From: Entomortierella parvispora
Taxonomy: Eukaryota; Mortierellomycota; Mortierellomycetes; Mortierellales; Mortierellaceae
Direction of reading: 5' to 3'
Length of the DNA: 64,000 nt
NCBI GenBank assembly: GCA_963573315.1
Contig: OY752140.1
Span: 1,984,001-2,048,000, forward strand
In this document: in pieces, positions 11,780-23,602 of the stretch
Layout of the letters: the number at the start of each line of letters is the position of its first letter
Numbering within the stretch: the stretch's first letter is position 1
Notes under the pieces: generated by a model
Told to the model about the DNA's origin: nothing
The model's input: the letters and a program-made list of their open reading frames with translations, nothing else
Database searches by the model: none
Translations under genes and position numbers: made by a program

Positions 11780-13459
11780 ATGTCTGCCGCTATCATCAAG
11801 ACAGCCTCTCGCCTTGGCTGTCATGCCAATGCCAGGAGCCTGTAAGTTGAGAACATTGTTTGTGGTACTGGTTGGATACGTAACATAGAACTGACGCTTA
11901 CTCGTCCTATATCGTTTCATCTAAACCTAGGTCCTCCGTCTCCAAATCTAGCGTCTATCTGACCGGATCAATGGTCCGACAGGCACAGTTTGCTACAAGG
12001 TAATGTATTACGTCCCTCACTAACGGACATCTGAATAAGTAATATGGATCCTTCCCTAACCTTCGAGTTACTATTCATACGGACTATACTATCTGCCGCT
12101 CTATGACTCTAGACACGTCCCAGCGATGAGCGCCTTCTCGCGCTCGGCCTTTTACAGTACCTCACCTTCGACAAAGTCAAAGGATCAAGTCCAGCCTTCG
12201 CCTGCTCCCATGGAAGACCTCACTGGCGCGATTAAAGCCGGTACTGTAGGATCGGTGGCTCCGGAAAACAGTTTGGGCTCCGCATCGACAACTGCTCTTG
12301 AAGCCCAGCCACCTACCGGATTGTCAGGAAAGATCACAGAATTTGTCCGCAAGGGCAAAGAGATTGTGATTCAGTGCAAGGATGGCGTTAAGCTTCTTTG
12401 GGTCAACAAGAAGATCGTCAAGGATTTGAAGCGAGCGCAGCTGGAGGATGGCCACCAATTGACTCGTCGCGAGTTCCAACTGGTAGGCAGACATATTTGT
12501 GCACAATGTGGAAAGGAAGAGTTACTCTTATCCTAACACTCTTTTTGTTTTCTAATGTTCAGATCCACAAGACAGACATTGACGTCAAGCGCATGATCCC
12601 CTTTGGATTGATTTTCTTGCTGGCAACAGAGTACATCCCCTTGATCATCATCTTTGCGCCACAATTGATTCCGTCCACCTGTGTTACCCCATCCCAGCTG
12701 GTAAGCTGATTAACAGGGGCTTTGGGTGTGGCTAAAACCTATCGGTTAATGATGGTCGCTAAATAACAGTTTCTCCTTAATCCATCCATATAGGACGGGC
12801 GCCGTAAGAAGATCCATGATAAGAGAAGCGCCATGACCGAGAAGCTCATTCTTCAGAACAGGCGTGAGGTAAAGTTACGTTTTGATTTTATCAGGACCAG
12901 GTAATTAGGATATTCAAGCTAATGCTATGGCATTTGATAGATCACGAAGGAGTCTTTGGCTAGCTACAACTCCTTCATTACCATTTCCAAGAAGTATGGC
13001 GAAGGATTCGACTACAACATGATTGACCGTCAGCACCTTTCGTCCTTTTGCAAGTAAGTAGGCCAATTAAGTTTATATTTGCCCTTATTTCATTTCACTC
13101 TTTACTCACCTCGCATGGTTACGTTTTCTTCACCAAACAGGTTCATGGGATTGAACGGATTTGGACTCAAGTTCATGTTGAAGAATCGCCTGGACAAACA
13201 CATGACATATCTTCAAAAGGACGACGTCTTGTTGCATCAGGAAGGACTGGACTCTTTGACCTTTTCAGAGCTACAGCTGGCAAACGAGGAGCGTGGTATG
13301 CGCTCACTCGAAGTCAGTAGGGAGCATCTTGAGAAGTCACTGGCTTACTGGCTCAAAGTCAGCCAGAGCAAGGACACTCAGGTCCCACCTGCCTTGATGG
13401 TCTTTAGCCGAATGTTCTTGTTGCACTCGACCTTCAAGTCGGACCCTACGAGAAAGTAG
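11780..13459 (+). CDS. Mitochondrial LETM1-domain protein
   Basis: Seven exons: 11780..11841, 11931..11999, 12113..12482, 12563..12700, 12794..12868, 12941..13053 and 13141..13459, giving 381 residues. The first about 60 residues are rich in Arg/Ser and hydroxylated residues with no acids (SAAIIKTASRLGCH; SAFSRSAFYST), typical of a mitochondrial presequence. The LETM1 core follows: a charged helix ending in LTRREFQL, then IHKTDIDVKRMIPFGLIFLL, the inner-membrane segment. Next come a matrix helix (DGRRKKIHDKRSAM) and a ribosome-binding-like region (LNGFGLKFMLKNRLDKHM). At 381 residues without EF hands it resembles Mrx15/LETMD1-type proteins more than full LETM1/Mdm38. Likely role: inner-membrane ion homeostasis or ribosome attachment (family knowledge, subtype inferred). 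Confidence 0.88.
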
Positions 13460-13732
13460 AAGCACCCAACAATTGTACAATACATTACATAGAAAATAGA
13501 GCTTCGCTATCAAGTGACTGTCAGCACAACTAATTCTGTGCACGGTTAGGTGCTCCTCTTCTTGGCGGCAAGGCCGAAGAGTCGACAGTTTCATTTTTAC
13601 TTCCCATCTTCCTTTTCATTCACCTGTCGTACTTCTACATCATAGCTTTTTTTCCATCCCCTGAGCCATTACCTATCCAAGCCCACCATCTCCCACCATC
13701 TCTGCCAACCGTTTGGAGGACTCCTGAACAGC

Positions 13733-15292
13733 ATGAACAATCTCACTCCCCAGGCTGTCTTCGCGACCATCTCTGACGCCATCAACCAACTCACTGGTTG
13801 CTGTCTGCCTAACCCCACACTGTACATCAATCGGCGGTCATTCAAGGTGGTCAAGCTACTCGGTGAAGGGTAACTAATGGAACTGCTGGGGAACAAGGCA
13901 ATTCAGACTTTGAAGAGCATGTCGAAGCTAACATGCTTGCGCATTTTCTGTCCATGCCGCGTTGCATTCTTCTGGAATAGAGGGTTCAGTTTTGTATATC
14001 TTGTCCAGGACGTAGCCTCGGGACGTTTCTATGCCTTGAAGAAGATCCGGTGTCCATTTGGAAGCGAGGGCGTTCAGGATGCGATGAAGGAGGCAGAGAT
14101 GTATCGTATCTTTCAACATGAAAATGTGATCAAAATGGTGGTAAGTGCCTGCAACATGTCAGAACCCGATTTCTTTCTGTCAATGTGTCGAGCAATTGGG
14201 CAGCGCAACCCGAAGCACGGATAGTTGTCTCGCTTGAAAGTAGCATGATCAGACATGATCTCTTACTCTACGTGAATATCCTTTTGAACGCTCTTTTAGG
14301 ACACATGTGTTGTCTCGGACAAGGATGGCAGCAAGATCGTGTACATTTTTTTACCTTACTACAAACGCGGCAATCTCTTGGATGCAATCTCGGCGAATCT
14401 GCTGCACCACACGCACTTTTCAGAACTGGACATGCTGCGATTCTTCAGAGGTGTCTGTTATGGTGTTAGGGCGTTGCACTGTCACCGACTCCCCAATGTG
14501 CCGATCAGCTCCCGAGACCAGGACGATGCGTCGGTCCATAGTGGGATCGAGGCGTGGGATTCTCGTGAAGGTCGAACGAATGGGAGTAGGAGACAGGGGT
14601 CTGTCATGTCCTTTACTGGATCCGAAAATGGGACTGGTCTGTCAGATCTCGGAAGTCGGCATCAACAGTCGGCCTCCACACCTGCAGCTGCGGATGACCA
14701 GGATGCAGTGATCGTGCCGTTTGCACATCGGGATATTAAGCCCGCCAACGTGATGATTGCAGACGATGGACAGACTCCTGTATTAATGGACTTTGGCTCG
14801 ATGGCTCGTGCTCGGGTCAAGATTCAAACACGACAGCAGGCGTTGCATGAGCAGGACTTGGCAGCAGAACAGTGTTCAATGCCTTATAGAGCCCCGGAGC
14901 TGTTTGATGTTAAAACCGGCTCCACCTTGGACGAAAAGGTCGACATTTGGGTAAGTACTTTCGTTCTGGCCGTATCAATATAGTGGAAAGATAAAAAAGA
15001 GGTGGCCTTGCTAACTCTTTGATTGCATGATTTTTAGTCCCTTGGATGCACACTGTACGCCATGGCTTATGGAACTTCCCCCTTTGAGACCAACCAGATC
15101 AACCAAGGAGGCTCAATTGCACTCGCAGTCTTGAATGGTACGGTGAGGTTTCCAACAGTGGAGCAAGCAGATCGGTACTCGACCGAGTTCAGAGAGTTTA
15201 TCAAGACAATGTTGGTAGTAGATCCTGCAGAGCGCCCAGATATCCATGAGGTGATTGAGCAAATCGACTTTTTGCTGACACGACCATTGTGA
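13733..15292 (+). CDS. STK16: STK16/Env7-like serine/threonine kinase
   Basis: Four exons: 13733..13869, 13981..14140, 14300..14950 and 15038..15292, giving 400 residues. The glycine loop GEGGFSFVYLV spans intron 1. The invariant lysine is in YALKKI, the catalytic loop is HRDIKPANV (about 242-250), DFGS is at about 263, and SMPYRAPELF is the activation segment end. The GEGGFSxV loop and the lack of other domains place it in the NAK branch close to STK16 and yeast Env7, a vacuole/Golgi membrane kinase. Cys23-Cys24 near the N terminus could be palmitoylated as in Env7 (inference). Unusual: an inserted low-complexity, serine-rich stretch of about 70 residues (about 163-238) lies directly before the HRD loop. 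Confidence 0.9.
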
Positions 15293-15872
15293 AGAAAAGA
15301 ACATATACCACAAATAAAGAATCTTGATCTGATGGAGGATGGGCAAAAGGGGAGATGGAGGGACTTGTTTGTGAGAGGCGCGCCAGAAAGGAGTACAGCA
15401 CAGAAAGCTAGGGAGACCAAAAGGGTAGAGTTGGGCCTAAGAAAAGGAGGCCATGCGCACCATTGAGAGGGCTTCTGGCGCGCCAGCCAGTAAGCGGGCG
15501 AGAAGCATATGGATTTGAGAGTGACCCCGGCCTCTGAAGAGGCAATAGAAACTGAGAAACAGACTATGACGCTGTTGTGCTGCTGTCTTTTTATCTTCCT
15601 TTCCTTCCTCTTTCCTTCTTAACCGCTCCTTGCTTCCTAGCTTCATTCTTCTCTCCATTCATCCTTCCGCCTGTCCCTCTCATTCCATTCACTCGTCCAC
15701 CCTTCCTTCTCGTCGTTCCGGTGGTGCATTCCAGCTTGATCCCTCTCCTTTCCCCGACCTTTGGACTATTTTTTCTCGCTTTCTTCTATTCTTACTCTAT
15801 TTCAGTCCACCGGCCCTCTCTTCCTCTTCAACCCTCCTTTACCCTCTTTTCAACCCCCACCCTACAGCGGCC
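15293..15872 (+). other. Intergenic: promoter of the dehydrogenase kinase gene
   Basis: The 3' flank of the STK16-like gene (15293-15550), then a strongly pyrimidine-rich plus strand (about 15570-15860) leading into the next start codon. This is the usual look of a fungal promoter and 5' UTR. No gene recognised; open frames here are products of the skewed composition. Confidence 0.6.
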
Positions 15873-18589
15873 ATGAACAGGACACAATCTGCGTTGCATG
15901 CTCTACCAAGCGATCTGATCAACAAGCTGTGTCGGACAAAAGTGACTCGACTGTCGGTATGTTCGATCCCTCCTTCTCTCACTCGTCTTGTTAGCAGGAT
16001 TGTCCAGCCCAAAAGAATGCTGCTCTCACACGACTTACACCACCTTCACTTCCTTCTCCCTGGTCATCCTTTGTAGTTAAAGCAGATGTACACGCTTGGA
16101 AGGTAACAATGATGAAGGAAAAGGAGAAAGCAAGAGAAAACCACTCGGCTGGTATTCACGCTCATGATGTCCTCCATGTGCTTTGAGGGGACACACGATA
16201 GAGTCATTTTCGTCAGAGTTAGTTCGGATTTGAAAATGCCTCTTTCCTGCCTGTCCCTCTCCATCCTGTTGCTTGCTTGCTTGCTAAAGCTGCATTGCAC
16301 TAGAGTGAGAGGAGAGGGCATTCGGTGCATCGACCCGTTGAAACACGCCAACGCACCATGCACACAGGATCTGGGACCCAGACTGAGAAGTGGGGTGTGC
16401 GGTAGGTGGGGAGGGAACAATTGTGTTTGACAGTGACTGACCCGGGTGCTTAATTCCCTCTATATTATTTTTACATATGACAATATGATAGGCATGTCTT
16501 GGAGTCCAAGAACCAGGGTGCTTTGGTTATTCCCGCAGTCTTCCTGCACCAGGAGCTGCCCATTCGTCTGTCCCATGCCCTGTCGATGCTCAACTCGAAC
16601 ATGCTTCCCGTCAATATGGCAGACATGCCCAATTTCCAGCAAATTGCACGGTCTTACTTGGAGGATATAAGGTAAACCGTGCTTCTGAATCACTTTGCCT
16701 CTTGTCTCCAGCGTGAGAACAATAGCGGAGGAGACCATATGCCTGTTGTTTGTGTGTTGTGTGTGCTAGCAGGATGAGGGTGTTTGGCAAAGGGACCAAG
16801 AATGCTACAGCACGGTCCGGGCCTTGATCGGAAGGATGACACATTGCAGTCATACTTTTTGACAGCCTGTGTTGTGGAGAAATACGGAAGAGAGCACCCA
16901 ACTTTTACAGCCTCCACATCTACCACCCCTCCACTCACGCACACACAAAGGGAAACGACCGAAACACATGTTACTGTCTCCCCACACCCCTTGTGCCTTT
17001 GGGTCCAAACAGCAACAGTTGGGACCGAAGACAGAACACAACAGCGGACGACAGGGGGACTGAGAAAACCCTGGAGCAGAAAGGGAGCTGGCATTAAAGT
17101 TCTCTCCAATGGCTTTTTCAGTGACTGAGCACAAGACAGACAGGTGGCACGACGCGGTCGCCATCGTTTATTCCGTGGACCCAAAAAACCAGCTGGACAC
17201 GCACCAATTGCTGTAAAGACCACCGACTAATAGAACTGCTTCTTTGCATACTATAGCATGGTTACTCAGATGCCAAAACCGTCAACGCCAAAACTGGAAG
17301 AAGAGTTTACAGCCTTACTGAGGAATCTGGAGCAGCGACATAAGATCAAGATCATGGCCATCAGTCGAGGATTCAGAGAGCTCATGGATAATGTACAAAA
17401 GCAGTGTATCGAGCAAGGATCTAGTTCCGATTCACTCTTTTATCACAACGGAAAGGGCTGGACTATCAACCCTGAAGCAGACAAGGCCATCCAGACGTTT
17501 TTCAACCGGTTCTATACCATCAATCTTGGAACAAGACTTTTGATCGGTAGGTTCCGTCATACCCATCCGCACTTTGACAATGTCCAGCAGGCGTAGCCTG
17601 GCACGCGAACCATTGGCAAATCTAACAAAATGTTGAATATCCTAGGCGAACACCTATCTCTTCATTGCCACAACACCAATCTGGTGCAGAGAGTGCATCC
17701 TCTTTCAATATCCAAACGAGCTATCAGGGACGCTCAGAAAGTCGTGGCTGCTCATTACGGACAACCGGCGCCCTCTGTCTTGATCCACACTCCCAACCCA
17801 GATATATCAACGACATATGTAGACGAGTTCTTGCATCGAAATATCTTTGAGCTTCTAAAGAATGCCATGAGAGCGACCTGCGAGACACACCTACAAACAA
17901 ACCCTTCCATTTCACTTGGTCTCTCCTCGTCATCTACGGCCAGTAAATCTAAACTGCCGCCGATCAAGCTGGTCTTGGTCGATGGTGGAGAGGATGTGAC
18001 GATCAAGATTTCGGACGAAGGTGGTGGAATGGCCTTGAGTGAGATGGACAAGATTTGGAGCTATGTTCACTCTGGAGGATCTTCAAGTCTTCGTCAACCT
18101 TCAATTACTACACAGCGGCCTCCAAAGACCACGACGACGACAACACCCTTCAAACCCTCTGCACCCAATACCTCTACCCTTATGACCTCCAACATTTCGA
18201 AGACAGAGAAGGCTAGTCAACCTTCCAAGGTCCTGCAGCCGGCAGATTCCATGTCGGTCATGGGAGGCTTGTCGGGCGAGGCCAAGGATTATTTGGATTC
18301 ACCACTGAATGGGTCTGGTCACGGTCTTCCTTTAGCTCGACTTATTGCGCGCTATTTCGGTGGAGACTTGAACCTGATTAGCATGCAAGGATATGGCACG
18401 GATTCGTACCTGTCCTTGTTCCGGGACGATGATCACCTGGAGAACTTTCCCGAGGTAGACGAGGAGATGGCCGCCGAGGTGGATGTGTTTGTGAGTGAGC
18501 TTATGGATGAGCCCTCAACACCACCACCACGAGAGGAGGGGTCGGCGAAGATTTCAAGTACCTCTTTGAACGACCAACTCCGTTGTTGA
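15873..18589 (+). CDS. Mitochondrial pyruvate/branched-chain dehydrogenase kinase
   Basis: Five exons: 15873..15956, 16077..16102 (26 nt), 16492..16671, 17257..17546 and 17646..18589, giving 507 residues. It belongs to the PDK/BCKDK family, which phosphorylates the E1 subunit of mitochondrial 2-oxoacid dehydrogenases. The N-terminal four-helix region includes LKQMYTLGR and FLHQELPIRLSHAL. The GHKL ATPase has the N box (LFELLKNAMRAT, with E and N), the G1 box SDEGGGM and the G2 box GSGHGLPLARLIARYFGG. A Thr/Pro/Ser-rich insertion of about 60 residues sits in the ATP lid between G1 and G2, so the protein is longer than typical members (about 400-450). The start is the first in-frame ATG after the CT-rich leader; no strong presequence is visible. 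Intron 3 (585 bp) is unusually long. Confidence 0.92.
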
Positions 18590-18904
18590 ACGGAATAAAT
18601 TGTTCATTGACAGATCATCAGACACCCGCAAGGACAAACGAAGGCTATTGGGCCATGTGATTTTGATTTTAGAGGGTGTAATGCTATTTCCATCTCCAGA
18701 GGTCAGAGAGACACCGCCCACAAGTGGCCAGTTGACACCCTTCCTTCTTTTGCATCCCTTTCTTCACCCTCAATCCCTTCGCGCCTGCATCAAGGACATC
18801 TGGAGCGATTGCTGCCAGGAAAACGAATCTCGGATCACTCCCTCCGCGTATACGCACAATCCCACCTGCCATCAGCTCTCGGGACAACTTGATTGAAAGA
18901 GAAC
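18590..18904. other. Short intergenic
   Basis: The 3' flank of the dehydrogenase kinase and the promoter of the Msd1-like gene (315 bp). Nothing else recognisable. Confidence 0.5.
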
Positions 18905-21900
18905 ATGACACGGATTATACCCTCCGCGAACGGAAAGCTGCAGCAGAGCAACCCATGGCAGCAAGCGCGTCAGGACGATCCTTATGAACTCTCAGACTCG
19001 GACCTTGACCAGGACGACAGCTATTATGTCCCCTCAACCCCCTTTGCACAAAAGCTCACCAGTCTGGACCCGGCATTATACCAAGGCTCTGGGTAAAAAA
19101 AAAAGGGCGTCATTCAAACGAGAAACTGAATGAGCAGGACGACAGGAGAGCTTACCGACCTCTTCTCTTCTCTTCTCTTCTCTTCCCTTTAACAGCGAAG
19201 ACTTTTGCAACATTGACAATTTTGACCAGACAAGCGCATTCGTGAACCATCAATTGGGGATCCATGGGTTCATGGCCAACTTGCAGTTCTTGAAAGGCGA
19301 CAAACAGAACGCGTCCAGAGTCGTGTCCGCCTTGTATAAGGTGTTGCAGCAACACCAAAAGGATATTCAATACAAGGAGGAGATGGACCTGAACTGGAGA
19401 CGATTGTCAAGTGACTATGATACTGCCGTTCAAAACTTGGTACGAGGGTTTGTTATTCTGTTTTGCTGGTTTTTTTTTTTTTTTTTTTTTTTTTGGACAT
19501 GGTCAAACCCAAACAAATTTTACTAACGGGAAATTAACTTGAACATGGTCAGAACTACACCAGGGCTCAATTGGAAAAGTCGGAACGGGAGACAGACCTA
19601 CTTAGTGGCAGGATTGGGTGAGGACCTTTTTCCCGTTTTGCGCCTTTTGGGAGAAAGATATGGGCTAGCGGTACCACATTTCCATGGTTATTAATGCAGC
19701 AGCACCATTCTTCAATTTTTTTGCCCTTGCACGTGAACAGAGCCATGGAGGACGAGCTTCGAGGGGAAACCGAAAAACATCGACATACTCGCGACGAGTT
19801 GAAATCGGCCAAGGCAAATCTTCAGTACACAAAGACACAGTTTGCAGTGAGTACTTTGTTCAAAATACATGTATCTAGTGTTTTTTTTGCAAATTGATGT
19901 TTATCTCGCGTTTCTAACTTGGTTTCTTGAACCGCAATAACTTGACAACATATAACGGATTAGCATGAATCTCGAAAAAAGGAGCAGGAGATGCATGTTC
20001 TAAAGGAGAAGGTCCAAAAATCCATTAACAGGACTACCAACAGCTCAGTCTCCACCTCAATACCAGGCGGGATCACAGTCCTCAACCCAGTACCGCGATC
20101 CTTGTATGGACGACATAATACCAACGAAGCAGAGCTGTTGCTGCAGGAAATGATTGAACAACAACAGAGCAAGGAAAATGAGATCGTAGAAGAGAATGAG
20201 CAGCTCCGAAGGACCCTCTATACGGTGCACATGGAACTGGAAGGACTATTACGCAAACATGCCAATACCAAGGGTGCATCTAATGTATGTATCTGGACGT
20301 TGGACCTGTCTGAGAGCCGAACGTTGGCCCGCTATCATGCGATTCTAATTGTGATATATCATTACCATAGAATGCATACGGTCTGCCGTACGAGATGGTC
20401 AAGGACAAGATAGAGACGGAGATTCGGGACACATTGACAGTGCTGAGTGATCAATGGGCGCACCGACCCTCTCAGGATCCAGTAATCTCACCCAATGATA
20501 TCGTTATTCGGGACCAAATGATCGCGGACCTTCAGAAACAAATCGAAAAGTTGCGTCTGGAACTTGAGGATTCAACCCTGCTGGTTCAGGGCGCCCAAAA
20601 GATGATTGATAATATGACTGGCGGCAATTTTTTGGCGGGACTTCAGGATTTCAAGTTGAACTTGGAGGGGTAAGGCAACTATCAAAGTTGAAAGGAGAAA
20701 AAAGAATGAACTGTTTGACCATGTGGTGTCATGAACTTACTATTCTCCTTTCTGATGCAATTTAATCGCCCATTAGATCTGATATGACACTACAAGAGAT
20801 TGAAGACGCAGAGGCAAAGATCATTCAACAACGAGAGCAGCTCGCCAAGGAGAGGAAAAAGTTTACAGATGCCTGTCTGGATCTTGGCAAGCAACGCGAA
20901 GAATTGCAGCGAGCCAAGGTTGAGTTCGAGGAAAGCAAGAGGACTTTTACACTAGACAATTTCATGTCGCTGCTCTCCAGCTCACCAGCACCCAATGTTC
21001 CAGCGTAAGATTAAGGGACATTGCTACAGTCTTTTTTTTTGGATTCGAGGGCTGTCAAAAGAAAAACTCACATTTTATCCCTTCACTCTATGATAGGGCT
21101 GAGAAACGGACCTTTGAAAAGTCACCACCACTTTCCCCGACGCACAGGGCAGAGACAACAACTTGGTCCAGGAAACGCGTTGCCACTTCCCCTCTTCCTC
21201 CTGTCTTTGGACAGCCCGAAGGACGTGCAGTTCGACCAAAGACTCAGCTGAGAACCACCATGTTGGAAGTACCTGATGGCGACAATTCTCAGTTTGTACC
21301 GTCATTGTCCACAGGAAAGGCTAATACCAGCGGATTTCCCGACAAACCTCAGCCTTCTATAGGCCAAAACCAAGGCAACAGTTTCAAGAGCCGTCTACTT
21401 CAGGATGAGCAAGAGGACGAAGAAGATGAACCCTTGTTGAGAACACCAACAAGGGCAAGGACAACACTTTTTCCTATCACAATGGATCTGAACCAGGTTT
21501 CACGGATGAACAAGGAGGCAAGCGAGCGCACCAATGCAGCCGCGAAGTCACCCTTTACGAATCCTACCAATGTGTTCTCTTCGGCGACAGGAGTAGGAGG
21601 AGCAGATGCGACATCAGCACCATCGATATCGGTGGCAAGGGCGCCTACTCCTACCGCTTTTACGTCTCCTGGCCGATCATCGCGCTTGGAGGGAATCCTT
21701 GGTTCTGCCACTTCTGCTACTTCTTTTACATCTGCAGCCCCACCGCGACCCATAACCCCGTCGTCCTTGACATCAAAGTTTGTTTGGGGAACCAAAGATC
21801 AGCCTTTCGGCAAAACCAAGGCCCCTTCCTCGTTCAATGATTTTGCTGTCCTTACGTCGACATCATCCTACTTGCCCTTCCACTCTGACAGAGCCCAGAC

Positions 21901-22648
21901 ATATGCTCAGGACAGCTTGGCTGCCAAGGATAACTCTGCGGTAGAAATGTCGGACACATCAGAGAGAGAGGATGCACCTTCCTTGATCCAAGCAGCCAAA
22001 ATGCCTTCAGCTCTTTCCCGTGCCGCAGCTCATCTGGCATTAAGGAAATCAACGACATCTCGGCCTCCTTCAAGAGCTTTGGGGTCCTCATCTTTCTCAC
22101 TCGAGGGCCGCGCCATTGGCAGTGGCGACAACAGATCAAGTGATTACACCTCCTCCTTTTCAGTTCAAGACCCGATTGTCAGGAGCACGACCCCCTCACA
22201 ATCCCCCCCATCTCAACCATCGCATCAGCAACAACAACCGCAACAACTGCAACAGGAGCAGCAACGTCAAGCTTTCTCAAGTGTATCTCGTCCTGGACCT
22301 GCAGGCACTGGTTCAGCGGCAATATCCTCATCATCTTCTGCCTCTGCCACCGCCAAAACATCCTCTGCCTCTTTGTCCCATTCAACAAGACCTGTTTCAA
22401 GGACAGGCGTGAAAACTGGATCAGAGGCTCCAGGGGCTAAGATAGCTACAAGCTCGAGAACAAGAGTCGCTGCAACAACGGTCAATCGCACTGCTGCAGC
22501 CAGGAGCACTCATCCTTCCAGGCAGCAGCAAGCTCCTGCTCCACCAAAAGGGCCAGCCATTGGAAGAGATCTCATCCAGAGTCAGCTCCAGGCCCAACAT
22601 CTTTATGCTGCCAATCGTCAGACTTTTATGACGGCTCGCAAGTCATAA
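18905..22648 (+). CDS. SSX2IP: Msd1/SSX2IP (ADIP)-like microtubule-anchoring protein
   Basis: Eight exons: 18905..19092, 19196..19439, 19553..19617, 19741..19846, 19964..20284, 20371..20669, 20777..21004 and 21097..22648, giving 1000 residues. The ADIP (afadin/alpha-actinin-binding) domain begins at about residue 63 (EDFCNIDNFDQTSAFVNHQL, GIHGF) and continues as coiled coil (VVSALYKVLQQHQKDIQY; DLNWRRLSSDYDTAVQNL). More coiled coils run to about residue 500, after which the protein is disordered and rich in Ser, Pro, Ala and Gln. Known relatives anchor microtubule minus ends at the spindle pole body (fission yeast Msd1) or centrosome (SSX2IP). The disordered C-terminal half is a fungal elaboration of unknown role. 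Exon phases sum correctly (3003 nt). It converges on the beta-NAC gene, 139 bp away. Confidence 0.82.
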
Positions 22649-22787
22649 ACCAAAAGGCAATAAAGCAAAAAAATAATAAAACAATCCTTCAGGCATGTTC
22701 AAGTCGTCATGTATATTACACATATTAACGGGGCTGTGGAGGGTTTGGAGGTTGGATGGGAGCAAGGGAGAAAGGAGTGGGGAGCAT

Positions 22788-23602
22788 TTAGGCAGTCTCC
22801 TCAATGGCAGCCTCATCGAAGGACTCGACCAAAGCAGGGACCTCATCATCATCATCCTCAGGGGAGACACCGGCCTGGGCGGCGGCAGACTCCTGGTAGG
22901 ACTGAGCAAGGCGACGGAGGGAAGCCAAAGAGTCAGGTCCGAGCTGGTTCAAGATACCGGGGACGAGCTCAGTCATCTCCTTCTCCTCACCACGGCCGTA
23001 GACGGCGTAGGTGTTGGAGGTGACGCTGGAGTGAACTATAAGATACAAGTATCAAAACAAATGGGTACGTGTCAATCAATGGTCTGAGACTGCAGGTGGA
23101 AGACGATGCTTTGATACATCCATGAAGGTCCTTCGACATGTCTGCCAAATGGCGAGTTCAGGGACTGTTGGTGGAGGCTGTTTGTCGATCGTTACTATTG
23201 AGATCCGATGCGATAGGCGTCCCCTCCAATTGAAACACTGTCTTCCGTTTGGCAAAGGAGTTATGACGATCCCCGCCTCTCCCGAGATATCTTCTCGTTG
23301 GGACTGTCCATGCGTCACTGAAATGGTCCAACAATTGCAAGCCTGACCAAAAAAAAAAAAAAAAAAAAAAAGGAATCCTTACCCTTGGGGGCACGGAAGT
23401 GAAGGATGGTGCCCTCCTCCTTGAACATGTTGACCTCCTCGACGTAGGGCATGTTGGTCAAGGCCAACTTCTCAAGAGCACCCTGGAGCTTGCGGTCATC
23501 CTGGGCAACGGCGCGGTGGACCTTCTTGATCACACGGCGGGGGGTTCCCTTGGAGCCGGTACGGCCCTGAGCCTGGAGCTTAGCGAGTTTCTCGGGGTTC
23601 AT
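22788..23602 (-). CDS. EGD1: Nascent polypeptide-associated complex subunit beta
   Basis: Two exons, 23383..23602 and 22788..23035, give 155 residues, the usual length for Egd1/BTF3. The ribosome-contact motif RRVIKK lies near residues 22-27. The NAC domain follows (LHFRAPK joined to [14 protein letters not shown]), then the signature [20 protein letters not shown] and an acidic tail. It dimerises with alpha-NAC at the ribosomal tunnel exit to shield nascent chains. The intron (23036..23382) holds a 23-nt A tract (23349-23371 on the plus strand), i.e. a T tract close to its 5' end. Confidence 0.96.

Noticed and set aside
16690-17223. 177-codon frame on the minus strand
   Set aside because: Lies inside the 585-bp intron of the dehydrogenase kinase, begins at a non-ATG codon and resembles nothing. 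The long intron itself remains slightly unusual.
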